A DNA stretch of 64,000 bases from Microbacterium ureisolvens (GCF_015278315.1 NZ_JADIJE010000008.1:156640-220639); one strand, 5' to 3'; shown: positions 8,437-16,591, numbered from the stretch's first letter. The notes: a model not told the origin generated them from the letters alone. Numbers and translations are program-made.

Positions 8437-8773
8437 CTTCCGGGTCGTCCTGGAACGCGCGCACTTCCTGCGCGCAGTGGGTCGCGACCGCCATCTTCGC
8501 CGCCCACTCCAGCGCCGCCTCGTACGAGGGTAGCTCCAGCACCGAGTAGCCGCCCTCGAGATGGGTCGTGTCCGCGTAGGTGCCCTGCGTGACGTTGCCC
8601 GACTCATCGACCATGACCGGCGCGATGCTCTCGTCGATCCCGCCTCCGAAGACCCAGACGCCGGCATCCTTCGCCTCCTGCACCACGGCATACGAGGCCT
8701 TGGCGACGGCCGGGAACTCCTGCTCCGTCAGCACCACGGCGGAGCTTGGAAAAGAGATCATGTACTTCGTCAT
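8432..8773 (-). CDS. YCII-related domain protein
   Basis: A 113-residue dimeric alpha-beta-barrel type protein. It begins MTKYMISFPSSAVVLTEQEF, with the conserved GVWVFGGGID and TTHLEGGYSVLELPSYEAALEWA segments of the YCII/DGPF-like family. Members are often found with ECF sigma factors, but none is nearby here. An AAGGAG ribosome site precedes the ATG. The role is unknown, possibly small-molecule binding or catalysis. Confidence 0.85.
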   Translation of the reverse strand: MTKYMISFPSSAVVLTEQEFPAVAKASYAVVQEAKDAGVWVFGGGIDESIAPVMVDESGNVTQGTYADTTHLEGGYSVLELPSYEAALEWAAKMAVATHCAQEVRAFQDDPEG

Positions 8774-8875
8774 CGCAGCTGCTCCTTCGTCGGAGGAGTG
8801 ACCGTCGCGGTCGGGGGAGTGACGGAGACCATCCTGGCCGACGCGGGCGCTTCGCGCACCCGGTGGGTGCTTTCC

Positions 8876-10252
8876 TCAGCCGCGGCCGGCGAACTCCGCG
8901 AGGCGTTCACGACCGGGGATGATGTGCTCCTTCAGGCGCGTGCGCGCCGCGAGCACCGCCGGATCGTCGGCGCGTTCCGGCGGGATCCGGGAGGGGTTGA
9001 GCGGCGTGGTGTTCGACCAGTCGCGCAGGTCCGTCTCCCTCGTCATCGCGAGCGACGCGTCGCCGCCGATCACCTGCATCATCGCCCAGTCCGCCGGAGT
9101 GTCGGAATAGGGCGACGGCCGGCAGATGCGGTTCTTCTCGTCGTCATCGTCGCGCGTGGCCTCGACATAGCCGGCCAGGGCGGCGCCGAAGCAGGGGAAC
9201 CCGACCCGCACGGGCTGCGGCGTGATCGCGTCGGGGGTCCAGATGGGCCGCAGCCCGGGGTACTTCAGGCCTTCGGCTGCGCAGTGCACCACGAGCGCGC
9301 CGGCGGGTACGCGCACGTCGCCGTCTGCGAATCGCAGGCGGCCGGGCGCGGCGGCGCGCAGGTGTCCGCGGCGGATGACGTCGCCGATCTCGCGCACGAG
9401 GTCGAGCTCCCACGTGGCGAGCGTGGGGGTCTTGGCCATGGTCGGCGTGACCCCGCGATCGATGCGCAGCATGACGCCGGCATCCTCCAACCGCAGGAAC
9501 ACGTCGTCGGCGCTCGAGGCCGCCGCAGCAGCCGCCATCGTCTCGGCCGCCATGCCGAGGAAGATCGCCGGGTCGGGCTGGACGACCGCGCGGTTCAAGA
9601 GCCAGGGATCGCGTGCCCTCACCCAGGTGATCGCGTCCGGCCGCACGCCGTTGTGCAGCAGCCACACGCAGGTGTCGGTGGCGGTCTTGCCGGCGCCGAC
9701 GATGACGAAGTGCTCGGGTGCCTCGGTCAGCCGGACCAGCTCGTTGACGGCGACGACCCGCGCCCCGTCGTCGACCGCGAAGGGGGCGGGAGTGAGCGAC
9801 GGGATGTCGGGCGCCAGGTACCGCCCGTCCACGATGCGTGCCCCGGGGGCGTGGCAGCGCGCGCCGCTCAGCAGCGAGACGAAACGGCCGTCGCCGAGGT
9901 ACTCGCAACGGCCGTGGAAGGCGACACGGCCCGTGGCGGTGAGACGCCCGAGCACCCGGTCATAGTAGGCGCACACCTCTGCCGCGCTCGCGCGCTCGTG
10001 GAGGCCGCGCTCGGGACCGTCCTCCTGCACGCGGCCGCCGCCGAGCAGCGTGGAGGCGACGCCGTAGAAGGCCGACGCCTGGTGGAGGCGGACGAAGCCG
10101 TAGGCGTCGAGCCAGTGGCCACCCGCGCCGTGGCGGCGATCGACGATCGCGACCGAGACGTCGGGATCGTGAGCGGTGAGGGCGTCGACGAACGCCATCC
10201 CCATCGCCCCCGCCCCGACGACCACGTAGTCGACGTCGACGACCGCCTCCAT
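8876..10252 (-). CDS. FAD/NAD(P)-binding flavoprotein (monooxygenase-like)
   Basis: The 458-residue protein has two dinucleotide folds: an FAD-binding VVVGAGAMGMAFVDAL at residues about 6-22 and a second, probably NAD(P)-binding, FVIVGAGKTATDTCVWLL near residue 175. It resembles flavin-containing monooxygenase and lysine N6-hydroxylase-like proteins of actinobacteria, with an HWLDAYGFVRLHQ segment shortly after the first fold. The substrate cannot be told from sequence, and no partner gene is adjacent. The start ATG 10252 is two residues before the Rossmann strand and has no clear ribosome site. Confidence 0.83.
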   Translation of the reverse strand: MEAVVDVDYVVVGAGAMGMAFVDALTAHDPDVSVAIVDRRHGAGGHWLDAYGFVRLHQASAFYGVASTLLGGGRVQEDGPERGLHERASAAEVCAYYDRVLGRLTATGRVAFHGRCEYLGDGRFVSLLSGARCHAPGARIVDGRYLAPDIPSLTPAPFAVDDGARVVAVNELVRLTEAPEHFVIVGAGKTATDTCVWLLHNGVRPDAITWVRARDPWLLNRAVVQPDPAIFLGMAAETMAAAAAASSADDVFLRLEDAGVMLRIDRGVTPTMAKTPTLATWELDLVREIGDVIRRGHLRAAAPGRLRFADGDVRVPAGALVVHCAAEGLKYPGLRPIWTPDAITPQPVRVGFPCFGAALAGYVEATRDDDDEKNRICRPSPYSDTPADWAMMQVIGGDASLAMTRETDLRDWSNTTPLNPSRIPPERADDPAVLAARTRLKEHIIPGRERLAEFAGRG

Positions 10253-10397
10253 GCGCTCATCAGAGCAGTGTGCGGCGCACGCGTCAATGGGGGCGGGTGA
10301 CGACAGCGTCGGAGGGGTGAGGGAGGACGCTCTTACGCCAGGCACCCCTTCGCGGGCAAGGGCGCGCTGATGATTCCCGTCTGGGGTGCGCCTCGCC

Positions 10398-10403
10398 GAC
10401 AAT
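10398..10403 (+). promoter_or_regulatory. -10 element, PAP2 gene
   Basis: GACAAT ends exactly 6 nt before GTG 10410. Confidence 0.4.
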
Positions 10404-10409
10404 GGTGCC

Positions 10410-11114
10410 GTGAGCGACACCGAGGAGCAGTACGGCGATCGATCCGCGGCGCTGGAGAGCGAGCAGTCGCTCCCGCACCCGGATCCGCATCGAGGGATCG
10501 TGCTGGTCGTCGGAGTCCTGGCGACCGTGGCGTTCGTGGTGCTGCGATTCATCGTGGCGCTCGGCGGGCACAACCCGCTGCCGATGGATGTGTGGTGGCA
10601 CGACCTCATGGTCGCCACCTACAGCGATGTCGGCATCGTCGTCGCGTGGGTTCCTGCCATCGTGGGCGGGACGATCGGTGTGATCATCATCGGGATCGTG
10701 CTGGTGGGCGTCTTCCTCTGGCGACGACGGCGATGGGATGCCGCGAACCTCGCGCTCGCGATCATCACCGTCGTCGCGATCGGGGCGCCGATGGCCGCCA
10801 TCATCGCTCGCGTGCGCCCGGAGAACTCGCTGGCCGAGACCGTGGCGACGTCGTTCCCGTCCGGTCACACCGCCGTCGCGACAACCCTCGCGGTCACCCT
10901 CGGCCTGCTCCTGCGTCGCTGGTACGTGTGGCTGCTCGGTGCGCTGTGGATCCTGTTCATGATGTGGAGCCGGACGTACCTCTACGCGCACTGGCTGAGC
11001 GACGTGATCGCGGGCATGCTCGAAGGCGTGGCGGTCGCCACACTGGTATGGAGCGCGGTGCAGGCGCTGCGGGTGAGGCGAGCCATGGCCGCCTCCCCGC
11101 CGCGGGAGTCGTGA
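10410..11114 (+). CDS. PAP2-superfamily membrane phosphatase
   Basis: A 234-residue integral membrane phosphatase with about six hydrophobic helices. The PAP2 active-site motifs are present: ARVRPEN (degenerate motif 1), FPSGHTAVATT (motif 2, catalytic His) and SRTYLYAHWLSDVIAG (motif 3). Such enzymes dephosphorylate lipid phosphates, for example undecaprenyl diphosphate or phosphatidic acid, on the outer membrane face. GTG 10410 (VSDTEEQ) is chosen over GTG 10386 because of the promoter spacing. The gene stands alone before a DUF1206 gene. Confidence 0.9.
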   Translation: MSDTEEQYGDRSAALESEQSLPHPDPHRGIVLVVGVLATVAFVVLRFIVALGGHNPLPMDVWWHDLMVATYSDVGIVVAWVPAIVGGTIGVIIIGIVLVGVFLWRRRRWDAANLALAIITVVAIGAPMAAIIARVRPENSLAETVATSFPSGHTAVATTLAVTLGLLLRRWYVWLLGALWILFMMWSRTYLYAHWLSDVIAGMLEGVAVATLVWSAVQALRVRRAMAASPPRES

Positions 11115-11164
11115 GTGGTTCCGCGCTGGATTTCAACCCCCCGTTTCGCGCCGCGCCGCCTGGA

Positions 11165-11170
11165 TACGCT
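11165..11170 (+). promoter_or_regulatory. -10 element, DUF1206 gene
   Basis: TACGCT ends exactly 6 nt before ATG 11177, and the spacer TCGCGC contains no ribosome site. Confidence 0.45.
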
Positions 11171-11176
11171 TCGCGC

Positions 11177-11977
11177 ATGACCACTGCGAAAAGCGCGGCG
11201 CGGGCCGCGCAGGAATCACCCGTGTTCCGTACCATCGCCCGCATCGGCTACGTCGTCCTGGGCATCCTGCACATCGTCATCGGCGCGATCGCGATCACCG
11301 TCGCGATGGGCGGCAGCGGCGAGGCTGACCAGGGCGGCGCCATGGAGACCATCCGCGACACGCCGGCCGGCGTACTGCTCCTCTGGGCGATCGCGATCGG
11401 GCTCGTCGCGCTCGCCGCCTGGCAGATCGCCGAGGCCTTCCTCGAGCGCGAGGCCGACTCGAAGAAGAAGTGGGGCCACCGGATCAAGTACATCGGCACC
11501 GCCGTGGTGTACATCGCGATCGCGATCACCGCGATCGTCTACGCCCTCGGCGGCAGCTCGGACTCGTCGCAGTCGACGCAGACCTTCAGCGCGCAGCTGA
11601 TGAGCACGCCGGGCGGGCTCATCCTCCTCGTCCTCGTCGGGCTCATCGTGCTCGGCATCGGCATCGCATTCATCGTCCGCGGGTTCACCCGCGCGTTCGA
11701 GAAGCACCTGGAGCTGCCGGCCGGCGTCGCCCGCAAGGGCATCGTCACCTTCGGCATCGTGGGCTACGTCGCCAAGGGGATCGCTGTCGGCGTGACGGGG
11801 GTCCTGTTCGTCGTCGCGGCGCTGACCCACGATGCCGAGGCCGCGGGAGGATTGGATGCCGCGCTGCACACGCTCGCAGAGCTCCCGTTCGGCGCGGTGA
11901 TCCTCTGGGTCGTCGCCGCGGGCCTGATCATCTACGGCCTCTTCTGCTTCGCCCGGGCGCGATACGCGCGGATGTGA
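11177..11977 (+). CDS. DUF1206 six-helix membrane protein
   Basis: A 266-residue protein with three repeated two-helix units, each opening with a basic, aromatic segment (IARIGYVVLGILHIVIGAIA; KYIGTAVVYIAIAITAIVYALG; GIVGYVAKGIAVGVTGVLFVVAAL). This internal three-fold repeat is the DUF1206 pattern common in actinobacteria. It sits in the cytoplasmic membrane and its function is unknown. The product starts MTTAKSAARAAQESP. Confidence 0.88.
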   Translation: MTTAKSAARAAQESPVFRTIARIGYVVLGILHIVIGAIAITVAMGGSGEADQGGAMETIRDTPAGVLLLWAIAIGLVALAAWQIAEAFLEREADSKKKWGHRIKYIGTAVVYIAIAITAIVYALGGSSDSSQSTQTFSAQLMSTPGGLILLVLVGLIVLGIGIAFIVRGFTRAFEKHLELPAGVARKGIVTFGIVGYVAKGIAVGVTGVLFVVAALTHDAEAAGGLDAALHTLAELPFGAVILWVVAAGLIIYGLFCFARARYARM

Positions 11978-12069
11978 GCAGGCAACCGGGGCCGCGGACC
12001 GAGCAGTCCGCGGCCTCCGGTGCGCCACGGGCACGCGGGTGCCGCCTCGCGACAGCGCGCCCCTCTCGA

Positions 12070-12807
12070 TCAGGGCGCGGTCGCGTCGTCGAGCAGCGAA
12101 CGTGCCAGACGCGTGGATCCGGCCACGGCGGCCGGCATGGTGGCGACGGCGCCGAGCGGGACGAGGAAGCAGAGCTGCGTCGCGACGCCGAAACCGAGAA
12201 CGCGGGACCGGTGGCTCCGCAGCAGTCGGCGCCGCGCGGCCCGACCGATCCCGCGCGCCGTCAGCGCGCGCGAGGAGAGTTCGTCCGCCAGCAGCCAGCC
12301 GGTGAACAGCACCGCGAAGATGGTGCTGAGCACGGCACCCACCACGGGGATCAGGCCGATCAGCACGGCCGCGGCAGCGATCGCGACACCCCGGGCGATG
12401 AGGCCCACCGCGTCGCCGACCGAACGCCAGAAGCCGTAGGGGGACTCGATGCCCGATGGCCCGAGATCGGTCTCGACCGCACGCCAGATGCGCTCATAGA
12501 ACGGTTCGCCCACCACGAGCGTCAGCGCGGTGAATGAGACGGCGACCAGCACGAGCGCCGCACCGAGCAGCGCGGTGCCGACGGCCACACGGAACACCGT
12601 CGCCCAGACGCCGGGCCACCCGTCGGCGAAGGGCGTCACCGCCTCGGTGATCGCGGGGAGGAATGTCCCGAGCGCGATCAGTCCCGACAGGAACAGCAGA
12701 CCCACGATCGCGGCCGGCAATAGGCCGAGCGCCATGAGACCCGGGCGACGGCGCCAGTAGGCGAATCCGTTTCCCAGCAGGCCGGCTCCTCGGACGAACT
12801 CGCGCAT
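12070..12807 (-). CDS. EI24-domain (CysZ-like) membrane protein
   Basis: A 245-residue membrane protein starting MREFVRGAGLLGNGFAYWRR, with four to five hydrophobic helices and the characteristic TLVVGEPFYERIWRAVE segment after the second helix pair, as in EI24/CysZ-type proteins. CysZ is a sulfate transporter in proteobacteria, but transport is unproven for actinobacterial members. An ATG six bases earlier is possible; the one at 12807 is favoured because TAGGGT ends 7 nt upstream. Confidence 0.82.
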   Translation of the reverse strand: MREFVRGAGLLGNGFAYWRRRPGLMALGLLPAAIVGLLFLSGLIALGTFLPAITEAVTPFADGWPGVWATVFRVAVGTALLGAALVLVAVSFTALTLVVGEPFYERIWRAVETDLGPSGIESPYGFWRSVGDAVGLIARGVAIAAAAVLIGLIPVVGAVLSTIFAVLFTGWLLADELSSRALTARGIGRAARRRLLRSHRSRVLGFGVATQLCFLVPLGAVATMPAAVAGSTRLARSLLDDATAP

Positions 12808-12814
12808 CTCCATC

Positions 12815-12820
12815 ACCCTA
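12815..12820 (-). promoter_or_regulatory. -10 element, EI24 gene
   Basis: On the minus strand TAGGGT ends 7 nt before ATG 12807. Confidence 0.4.
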
Positions 12821-12983
12821 CGTCGCCGTCGCGGGGAGCAGGACAGGGGCGGTCGTCCGGCTACAGCGGTGCCGGGGGATGCAGATCGCAGCCGCCGCGT
12901 CAAGCCCTTCTTCGCGGAGGTCGGCGTCCGCCATCTTTATCGTGACGCGCAGGATGCGCGAACAGCCGCAGGGGGAGGGTGCG

Positions 12984-13235
12984 ATGCTCGCGACACCGAT
13001 CACCGGGGACCAGGTCCGTCGGCCGGAGCTGCTGTGGGTGGGGTCCGGGGCCTGGGTGGCGTGCGACCCGGCTGTGGATACGAGCGACCCGCGCCGCGTG
13101 CTCGCCTACCTCGAGTGCAAAGACGGTCGCGTCTACCTGCTGTGGGTCAGTGGCTCGGCAGGCGTATGCGAGTTCGACTCGCTGCGCGACGCGCTCGATC
13201 AGATCTCCGAGCGACTGTCCATACCGCAGAGCTGA
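12984..13235 (+). CDS. Small protein paralogous to the product at 15014-15514
   Basis: An 83-residue cytosolic protein with a good GGGGGAGG ribosome site. Its core (SGAWVACDP, VLAYLECKDGRVYLLWVS, CEFDSLRDALDQISERL) aligns with the C-terminal part of the protein at 15014-15514, which shares W-x2-CD, AY-x-E, a Tyr, WVS and an E/DSL-x-A helix. The two appear to be divergent copies of one small beta-alpha domain. I do not recognise the family. The convergent MarR gene ends 14 nt past the stop. Confidence 0.65.
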   Translation: MLATPITGDQVRRPELLWVGSGAWVACDPAVDTSDPRRVLAYLECKDGRVYLLWVSGSAGVCEFDSLRDALDQISERLSIPQS

Positions 13236-13249
13236 GGGGGGGCGCGCCG

Positions 13250-13711
13250 TCACGCGGCCGGGGCGGTGGCGTGGGTCACTGTGCTGAGGACGTCTTCGAG
13301 GAAGCCCGCGACGATGCGGGCGTCGCCGGTCGTGAGTCCGTCGGCGATCGTGCGGAGTCGCGTCGTGAGCGGATCGAGGTGATCCGGGTCGACGTTGCGG
13401 TCGAACGGACGCACCAGCTTCTTCCTCCGGTCACGCGGGTGGTTGCCGACCACGACGAGGCCGCGCGCGACCAGTCGGTCGATGAGCGCCGTCCCCGATG
13501 CCGGCGACAGATGCAGGGCGTGTGCGATGATGCCCGGGGTGATCTCTTCGGTGTCGACCCGCTCGAGCAGATAGCGCATGGCCGCCCGGTCACTCTCGTT
13601 CATCCCGGTCTGCTGCTCCCGTTGGCGGGCGAGCTTGGCTTCCGCGAGGCGCAGACGTTCCAGAATGCCCGCGACGTCGGGTCGTGCGTCATCCGCCGTT
13701 CTGGTCGACAT
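13250..13711 (-). CDS. MarR-family transcriptional regulator
   Basis: A 153-residue winged-helix regulator. The recognition helix region is EEITPGIIAHALHLSPASGTALIDRLVARGLVVV, followed by the wing HPRDRRKKLVRPF and a C-terminal dimerisation helix. The N-terminal 35 residues are charged and helical. It is divergent from the DUF7882-like gene at 13877. The AT-rich region between them holds two TTCG-N4-CGAA inverted repeats that may be its operators, so the likely target is itself and that neighbour. The ligand is unknown. Confidence 0.9.
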   Translation of the reverse strand: MSTRTADDARPDVAGILERLRLAEAKLARQREQQTGMNESDRAAMRYLLERVDTEEITPGIIAHALHLSPASGTALIDRLVARGLVVVGNHPRDRRKKLVRPFDRNVDPDHLDPLTTRLRTIADGLTTGDARIVAGFLEDVLSTVTHATAPAA

Positions 13712-13770
13712 CGTTCCTCACCGTCCGTCCGGTCGTCTCTCGAATCCTATTATTCCCACATCCTGGACTA

Positions 13771-13782
13771 TTCGGTCACGAA
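13771..13782. promoter_or_regulatory. Candidate MarR operator 1
   Basis: TTCGGTCACGAA is an inverted repeat of the form TTCG-N4-CGAA, 60 bp from a second copy in the same intergenic region. Confidence 0.4.
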
Positions 13783-13830
13783 ACACTTGCTTTTCGAAGC
13801 TATGGTGATGAAATTCTCATTATCGTATTA

Positions 13831-13842
13831 TTCGATCTCGAA
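13831..13842. promoter_or_regulatory. Candidate MarR operator 2
   Basis: TTCGATCTCGAA has 5-bp arms and overlaps a TATTAT box at 13826-13831. A repressor bound here would cover the -10 region of the gene at 13877. Confidence 0.45.
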
Positions 13843-13876
13843 CTAACATGGGAGTACCCTCCGAAGGGAGAACCTC

Positions 13877-14245
13877 ATGGCTCAGCTGATCTACGGCGCC
13901 GACGGTGCCGCGATCGAGATCCCGGAGCATCTGCTCGTGCACGTCAAGGCCGTCATCGCCACCAAGCTGCGTCGCAACGAGAGTTTCATGATGTCGTGGC
14001 GGCATCCGGACGGCAGCGGTCGGTCATCGATCTGGCTCCAGCCGGCGATTCCCCTGCGGTTCGTGTTCGACACCCCGGAAGAGGCCGTGATCGACCGAGA
14101 ACTCCTCAGCCGCCTCGCGGCGGCGGCGAGCTCGAACGGCGGACTGACCCTCGAACTGGAGGAGGTCTCAGTGATGCCGTCGTCGAGCGCGAAGGCTGCC
14201 CGATCGGGCGCAGCGACGCCGAAGGCCGCTCAGCCGGCGGCGTGA
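13877..14245 (+). CDS. DUF7882-like small protein
   Basis: A 122-residue protein beginning MAQLIYGADGAAIEIPEHLL, with the conserved KAVIATKLRRNESFMMSW and GRSSIWLQPAIPLRFVF blocks. I recognise this as a Microbacteriaceae family often mislabelled 'ATP-dependent DNA ligase', although it has no ligase motif. The last 25 residues are an Ala/Ser/Lys-rich tail. A GAAGGGAG ribosome site precedes the ATG. The AT-rich upstream region and the divergent MarR gene suggest regulated expression. Function is unknown. Confidence 0.7.
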   Translation: MAQLIYGADGAAIEIPEHLLVHVKAVIATKLRRNESFMMSWRHPDGSGRSSIWLQPAIPLRFVFDTPEEAVIDRELLSRLAAAASSNGGLTLELEEVSVMPSSSAKAARSGAATPKAAQPAA

Positions 14246-14323
14246 CCCGCCGCCCGGCAGCCCCGGGGCGTCCTGAACCAGGCGCCCTCAGCGGCCGCGG
14301 GCGCTGCTCTGAGGGGCCGTCCG

Positions 14324-14340
14324 CCCGCCCGTTCGGCGGG
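14324..14340 (-). terminator. Hairpin after the CBS gene
   Basis: CCCGCC and GGCGGG form a 6-bp stem with loop CGTTC directly past the stop codon of the minus-strand CBS gene. Confidence 0.4.
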
Positions 14341-14754
14341 TCACTCGGAGATCTCGGCAACGGTCTCGCCGGCGTCCTCGGCCGACAGCGAGAGCGCGAT
14401 GTCCGCCTGACTGATGATGCCCACGAGTTCATGGTCATCGATCACCGGCAGCCGGCGCACCTGATGGCGCTTCATCACATCGAGCGCTTCCTGGATGTCG
14501 TCATCCGCGCCGATGGTGACCGGCTTGCCCTGGCCGAGGCTTCCCGCGGTGGTCGATGAGGGGTCGCCGCCCTCGGCGATGCATCTGACCACGATGTCCC
14601 GGTCGGTGAGCATGCCTTTCAGTCGCTTGTCTTCTCCGCAGATCGGCAGTGCTCCGACGTCGAGCGACGCCATGAGGCGGGCGGCGTCGACGAGCGTCTC
14701 GTTCTCGCCCACACAACGGGGGTCGGGAGTCATGATGTCCCTGGCGGTGGTCAT
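14341..14754 (-). CDS. CBS-domain pair protein
   Basis: A 137-residue protein made only of two CBS motifs: MTTARDIMTPDPRCVGENETLVDAARLM with LKGMLTDRDIV, then GKPVTIGADDDIQEALDVMKRHQVRRLPVID with LVGIISQADIA. Such stand-alone Bateman modules bind adenosine nucleotides and are often stress-induced in actinobacteria. The start at 14754 has AAGGAGAGG upstream. It lies among small genes of unknown role, suggesting a stress or dormancy context, but this is inference. Confidence 0.92.
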   Translation of the reverse strand: MTTARDIMTPDPRCVGENETLVDAARLMASLDVGALPICGEDKRLKGMLTDRDIVVRCIAEGGDPSSTTAGSLGQGKPVTIGADDDIQEALDVMKRHQVRRLPVIDDHELVGIISQADIALSLSAEDAGETVAEISE

Positions 14755-15013
14755 CGGTCCTCTCCTTCGAATCGTCCGGGTATGCCCGGGTGTTCTCGGT
14801 CGTCGGCGACGGTACGTGCGACCACACCCGCGGCTGAGGGGCTTGACAGCTGGGAACAGCAGGCGTAGCCGGACCTTTCCCCGAGCGCATGACGGTGCCC
14901 CGTCGTCCACGACGGCACGTGCCAGGGCCCTGCCCGTCTGTCAACCCCCTCACACCTGAGCGCCTGCGGGGTTCATGCTCGGCCGCATCACGGCTCGAGG
15001 AGGAGGCCCGACG

Positions 15014-15514
15014 ATGAGCGACACAGCGCCGCGCGATGTCGCCGGCGAACGCGCCAGCCTCCGCGTTCGTCACACCGAGCGTCCGCGCTCCGCGGAGCAG
15101 CCCGGCGATCCAGCGCGGGGCACGTCTGCGGAGCAGAGCGCCGAGCGCCGCCTGCGCGAACGACGCTTCGACCCCGGACCGGTCGCATCCGCTGACCGGA
15201 GCGAGTGGGCCCCGGGAGGCGACATGGAGCACGAAGGCATCCACCAACTGGTGTTGACCCCGCTCGCCGACCGTTCCTGGCGTCTGTGCGATCGCAACGT
15301 GGTGCGCGGTGACGCGGCCAGCCTGGTCGCGTACGTCGAGCTGCTCGACACCGGGACCTATGAGGCCGTCTGGGTGTCTCTCGGTCTCGGAGCTGCGCGC
15401 TACGAGTCGCTCGATGCGGTGTTCCTCGCCGCCATGGAGCTGCTCGACCACCCCTGCGGCACCCGGTCCTTCAAGCCTGCCCCGATTCCCCACCGCCCAC
15501 CCGCTCGCAGCTGA
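15014..15514 (+). CDS. Small protein paralogous to the product at 12984-13235
   Basis: A 166-residue protein. The first 70 residues are Arg-, Ala- and Glu-rich and probably disordered. The rest (from about residue 71, MEHEGIHQLVLTPL) matches the 83-residue protein at 12984-13235 (SWRLCD, SLVAYVELLDTGTYEAVWVS, ESLDAVFLAAMELL). A GAGGAGGAGG ribosome site supports ATG 15014; a shorter protein starting at the internal ATG near 15224 cannot be excluded. It is unrecognised and stands just upstream of the DNA glycosylase gene. Confidence 0.6.
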   Translation: MSDTAPRDVAGERASLRVRHTERPRSAEQPGDPARGTSAEQSAERRLRERRFDPGPVASADRSEWAPGGDMEHEGIHQLVLTPLADRSWRLCDRNVVRGDAASLVAYVELLDTGTYEAVWVSLGLGAARYESLDAVFLAAMELLDHPCGTRSFKPAPIPHRPPARS

Positions 15515-15540
15515 CCCACCGTGATGTCGCCGGTCGGTGG

Positions 15541-15546
15541 CAGGAT
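15541..15546 (+). promoter_or_regulatory. -10 element, DNA glycosylase gene
   Basis: CAGGAT ends exactly 6 nt before ATG 15553. Confidence 0.35.
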
Positions 15547-15552
15547 GGGGCC

Positions 15553-16398
15553 ATGCCCGAGTCGCCGGAGGTGGAGGCCCTCGCGCGGTTCCTCGGTGCC
15601 GAGGCATCCGGTCGAGAGATCCGCGATGTCGACGTGCTCGAGTTCCGCACCGTGAAGACGCGCGGTGCGCCGCCGTCGGGGCTGGCAGGGCGGACGATCA
15701 CCGGTGCGACGCGCCACGGCAAGCATGTCGAACTCGTCCTCGACGGTGTCAGCCTGGTCGTCTCGCTCGGCCGTCACGGGTGGATGCGCTGGGTCGACCC
15801 GCTCGCGGATTCCCCCGTCGGCGACCCGGCAGACGCCGTCGACCCGCCACCGGCACTGGCGACCTTCGGGCTCTCCGGCGACCGGACGCTGGAGGTGACG
15901 GATGCCGGTGACTGGGTCTCGCTGGGCTTCTATGTGGTCGGCCACGCGGCCGATGTGCCCGCCATCGCCAAGCTCGGCCCGGACCCCGCCGATCCAGGGT
16001 TCACACGTGAGGACTTCGACCGCGCGCTGGGCCGTCGCCGAAAGCAGATCAAGGCGATCCTGCAGGAGCAGGAGTCGCTGGCCGGCATCGGCAATGCCTA
16101 CTCCGACGAGATCCTCCATCTGGCCAAGGTGGCACCTGTCGCCCACGCCGCGACACTCGATGCCGAGGGTGCCGACCGCCTGTTCGAGGCGACGGTCGCG
16201 ACCGTGCGGGGTGCGATCGAGGCGAGGAACGGTGTCCCGATCGATCGCCTCAAAGCCGAGAAGGTGGCTGCCATGCGTGTGCACGGTCGCACCGGCGAGC
16301 CGTGCCCGGTCTGCGGCGACACCATCCTCGATCTCACATTCTCGGGCGCCTCGGCGCAGTACTGCCCGACCTGCCAGAACGGCGGCGAGCCGCTGTGA
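15553..16398 (+). CDS. Fpg/Nei-family DNA glycosylase
   Basis: A 281-residue bifunctional DNA glycosylase/AP lyase of base excision repair. The catalytic N-terminus MPESPEVEALARFL has the essential Pro and Glu, the helix-two-turn-helix region is LAGIGNAYSDEIL, and the C-terminal zinc finger is CPVCGD with YCPTCQ (C4 type). It removes oxidised bases. Whether it prefers 8-oxoguanine (Fpg) or oxidised pyrimidines (Nei) cannot be settled by eye, so I give no symbol. All key residues are present. Confidence 0.94.
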   Translation: MPESPEVEALARFLGAEASGREIRDVDVLEFRTVKTRGAPPSGLAGRTITGATRHGKHVELVLDGVSLVVSLGRHGWMRWVDPLADSPVGDPADAVDPPPALATFGLSGDRTLEVTDAGDWVSLGFYVVGHAADVPAIAKLGPDPADPGFTREDFDRALGRRRKQIKAILQEQESLAGIGNAYSDEILHLAKVAPVAHAATLDAEGADRLFEATVATVRGAIEARNGVPIDRLKAEKVAAMRVHGRTGEPCPVCGDTILDLTFSGASAQYCPTCQNGGEPL

Positions 16399-16455
16399 TC
16401 GAGCGGCGCTGACGCTCGCGCGATCGCGCAACCGCCTCGGTGACCAGGACCTCGG

Positions 16456-16461
16456 TAGCAT
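16456..16461 (+). promoter_or_regulatory. -10 element, CCGGGSC peptide gene
   Basis: TAGCAT ends 7 nt before ATG 16469, giving the peptide gene its own leaderless promoter. Confidence 0.45.
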
Positions 16462-16468
16462 GGTCGTC

Positions 16469-16591
16469 ATGACGACTTCGCAGCAGCCCGCCCCGATCAC
16501 CCTCGCCCCCGTGCCCGATGAGAAGAACCTCCTCACCGTCGTCGAGTCCGCGGGTTCCTGCTGCGGCGGCGGCAGCTGCAGCATCGACTGA
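16469..16591 (+). CDS. 40-residue Cys-rich mini-protein (CCGGGSC tail)
   Basis: A short gene encoding 40 residues. The N-terminal part is Pro-rich (TTSQQPAPITLAPVPDEKN), followed by LLTVVESAGS and the tail CCGGGSCSID with three cysteines at 31, 32 and 37. A TAGCAT box 7 nt upstream and normal codon use support a real leaderless gene. I do not recognise a named family. The clustered cysteines could bind metal, become modified or be redox-active. A ribosomally made, modified peptide is possible, but no maturation enzyme is adjacent. Confidence 0.55.
   Translation: MTTSQQPAPITLAPVPDEKNLLTVVESAGSCCGGGSCSID

Noticed and set aside
16469..16591. A mycofactocin- or lasso-type precursor peptide.
   Set aside because: No radical SAM enzyme, cyclase or protease lies nearby and the tail does not match those precursors; only a general Cys-rich mini-protein is claimed.
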